A stretch of DNA of 6,753 nucleotides from Syntrophomonas sp. Its GTDB lineage: Bacteria; Bacillota; Syntrophomonadia; Syntrophomonadales; Syntrophomonadaceae. The position numbers and the translations under genes were made by a program. Positions within the stretch are counted from its first letter, which is position 1; each line of letters opens with the position of its first letter. The notes under the pieces are model-generated. The model did no database searches and was not told the origin of the DNA. It saw only the letters and a program-made list of their open reading frames with translations. The DNA is taken from assembly GCA_028709355.1 (NCBI GenBank), contig JAQVXF010000062.1, positions 1 to 6,753 on the forward strand, given 5' to 3'. Below, one piece after another: positions 5,795 through 6,753 of the stretch.

Positions 5795-6643
5795 TTATGC
5801 CTTTGTAATCGGGCTTTCCAGTTCCTGCAGGGCTTGGCTGGTTTGCTCCCGGTTGGGGGCAGTGCCATGCCACTCAGCCTTATTCTCCATAAAGGAACAT
5901 CCCTTACCTTTCACAGTATCGGCTATTATGGCTGTAGGCTTACCCTTGGTGTTGCGGGCCACCTCCAATGCCTGCATTATCTGGCCGGGATCGTGACCAT
6001 CGATGACCAGAGTCTCCCAGCCGAACGCCCGGAACTTGTCGGCCACCGGTTCTGGCGACATGACCTCGCTGATAGGCCCATCGATCTGGAGCTGGTTGTG
6101 GTCCAGGAAGGCAGTCAGATTGTCCAGTTTATAGTGAGCCGCCGCCATCAAAGCTTCCCAAACCAGTCCTTCCTCGATTTCACCATCACCTAGAAGGGCA
6201 TATATGCGGTAGTCAGAGGCCTCATCCATCTTCTCAGCCAGGGCCATGCCCACCGCCCAAGAAATTCCCTGGCCCAGTGAACCGGAGGAGGCTTCGACTC
6301 CAGCCAGTTTACGCATGTCGGGGTGGCCCTGCAGGGGGCTGCCCAGTTTGCGCAGGGTCTCTAGTTCCGCGATGGGGAAATAACCTTTCTCGGCCAGAGC
6401 CGCATAAAGCACCGGAGCGGCATGACCTTTACTGAGCACGAAACGGTCCCGGCCTGGCATATGGGGTTGAAGGGGATCAACGTTCATTTCCCAGAAATAG
6501 AGACAGGCCACTATGTCCGCCGCTGAAAGCGACCCCCCGGAGTGACCGGAACCAGCCGCCCCCAACATACTAATGATATGGCGGCGCATCGACCGAGCTT
6601 TGGCTTCGACTGCTTGGATCGTACTCTCCGTAATCTCTCTCAC
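5795..6643 (-). CDS. Transketolase, N-terminal subunit (split enzyme)
   Basis: This is the cofactor-pyrophosphate-binding half of a split transketolase, partner of the gene that follows. The product has 282 residues. It shows His34 in GSGHSGG, His74 in SKGHA, GHP at 106-108, GSLGQG at 121-126, and the thiamine-diphosphate/magnesium motif from GDGE (152-155) to Asn183 in DHNQLQIDG, then EWHG at 257-260. Each is a hallmark of transketolase. The start is GTG at 6643, five bases after AGGGGAGG. An overlapping ATG at 6645 is followed at once by TGA and cannot encode the protein. It begins only 15 bases after the prfB stop codon, so the two are probably transcribed together. The C-terminal half follows after 58 bases. 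Together the two products equal one normal transketolase chain of just under 600 residues. Confidence 0.96.
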   Translation of the reverse strand: MREITESTIQAVEAKARSMRRHIISMLGAAGSGHSGGSLSAADIVACLYFWEMNVDPLQPHMPGRDRFVLSKGHAAPVLYAALAEKGYFPIAELETLRKLGSPLQGHPDMRKLAGVEASSGSLGQGISWAVGMALAEKMDEASDYRIYALLGDGEIEEGLVWEALMAAAHYKLDNLTAFLDHNQLQIDGPISEVMSPEPVADKFRAFGWETLVIDGHDPGQIMQALEVARNTKGKPTAIIADTVKGKGCSFMENKAEWHGTAPNREQTSQALQELESPITKA

Positions 6644-6648
6644 ATTTA

Positions 6649-6656
6649 CCTCCCCT
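6649..6656 (-). promoter_or_regulatory. Ribosome binding site before a start-stop ATG-TGA and the true GTG start
   Basis: AGGGGAGG lies three bases from an ATG (6645) that is followed immediately by TGA, and five bases from the GTG (6643) that opens the transketolase frame. The longer spacing favours the GTG. It sits between the prfB stop codon and the transketolase start. Confidence 0.75.
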
Positions 6657-6658
6657 GG

Positions 6659-6753
6659 TTATTCTCTCTTGAGCCGCAGGCAGGCGGTCATGAATCCATC
6701 CAGGTCTCCGTCCAGAACCGCCTGGACATTGCCGACTTCCATATTGCTGCGGT
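6659..6753 (-). CDS. prfB: Peptide chain release factor 2, C-terminal fragment
   Basis: Only the last 30 codons and the stop are present; the rest lies beyond the right edge. The tail includes MEVGNVQAVLDGDLDGFMTA, the typical release factor 2 ending in which VGNVQAVLDGDLD follows the domain that returns to the ribosomal decoding region. Release factor 2 recognises UGA and UAA stop codons and triggers peptide release. The usual programmed frameshift near the start of prfB cannot be seen here. No terminator lies between it and the transketolase gene 15 bases downstream. Confidence 0.92.
   Translation of the reverse strand, partial: RSNMEVGNVQAVLDGDLDGFMTACLRLKRE

Noticed and set aside
1..6753. 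CRISPR array, tRNA or rRNA gene, insertion sequence or attachment site
   Set aside because: No regularly spaced repeats, cloverleaf, transposase fragment or flanking direct repeats were seen; nearly all the window is covered by housekeeping genes.

Overview
All eight genes recognised in this window lie on the minus strand, so transcription runs from high to low coordinates: prfB (3' end only), two half-transketolase genes, ftsE, ftsX, an M23 peptidase gene, an S41 protease gene and uvrB (5' end only). The base composition is moderately GC-rich by eye. Shine-Dalgarno sequences are strong (AAGGAGG type) and several starts are GTG or TTG. The order prfB / ftsE-ftsX / cell-wall hydrolase / carboxy-terminal protease / uvrB resembles the neighbourhood known in Bacillota. 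I therefore infer a Gram-positive-type bacterium, probably of the Clostridia, without claiming a genus.

Right part (6753 to 4742): the last 30 codons of release factor 2 are followed after 15 bases by a split transketolase. The N-terminal half has a GTG start and the C-terminal half a TTG start, both behind strong ribosome binding sites. A hairpin with a U-rich tail ends this block at about 4742. The transketolase pair therefore looks like a metabolic unit transcribed with prfB and placed between prfB and the division genes.

Middle part (4741 to 1767): ftsE and ftsX overlap by one base (TAATG) and encode the ABC-type division transmembrane complex. About 150 bases further on, with no minus-strand terminator between, is a secreted coiled-coil M23 peptidase of EnvC-like layout whose metal and catalytic residues are all present. 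The likely working model is FtsE ATPase, FtsX membrane lever with extracellular loop, then activation of this peptidoglycan hydrolase. A near-perfect terminator closes the block just after the hydrolase.

Left part (1766 to 1): a membrane-anchored S41 (CtpA/Prc) protease has its own candidate promoter and a striking palindrome near the predicted transcription start. It ends in a long-stem terminator. A 383-base non-coding gap follows, holding that terminator, several nested inverted repeats and a promoter with a perfect TATAAT box for uvrB, which begins at 70 and runs out of the window.

Nothing here is clearly a new defence or mobile system. The most interesting points are the intact active site of the FtsEX-linked M23 protein, the adjacency of an S41 protease that could control its level, the split transketolase inserted in a division-gene neighbourhood, and the unexplained structured gap before uvrB.
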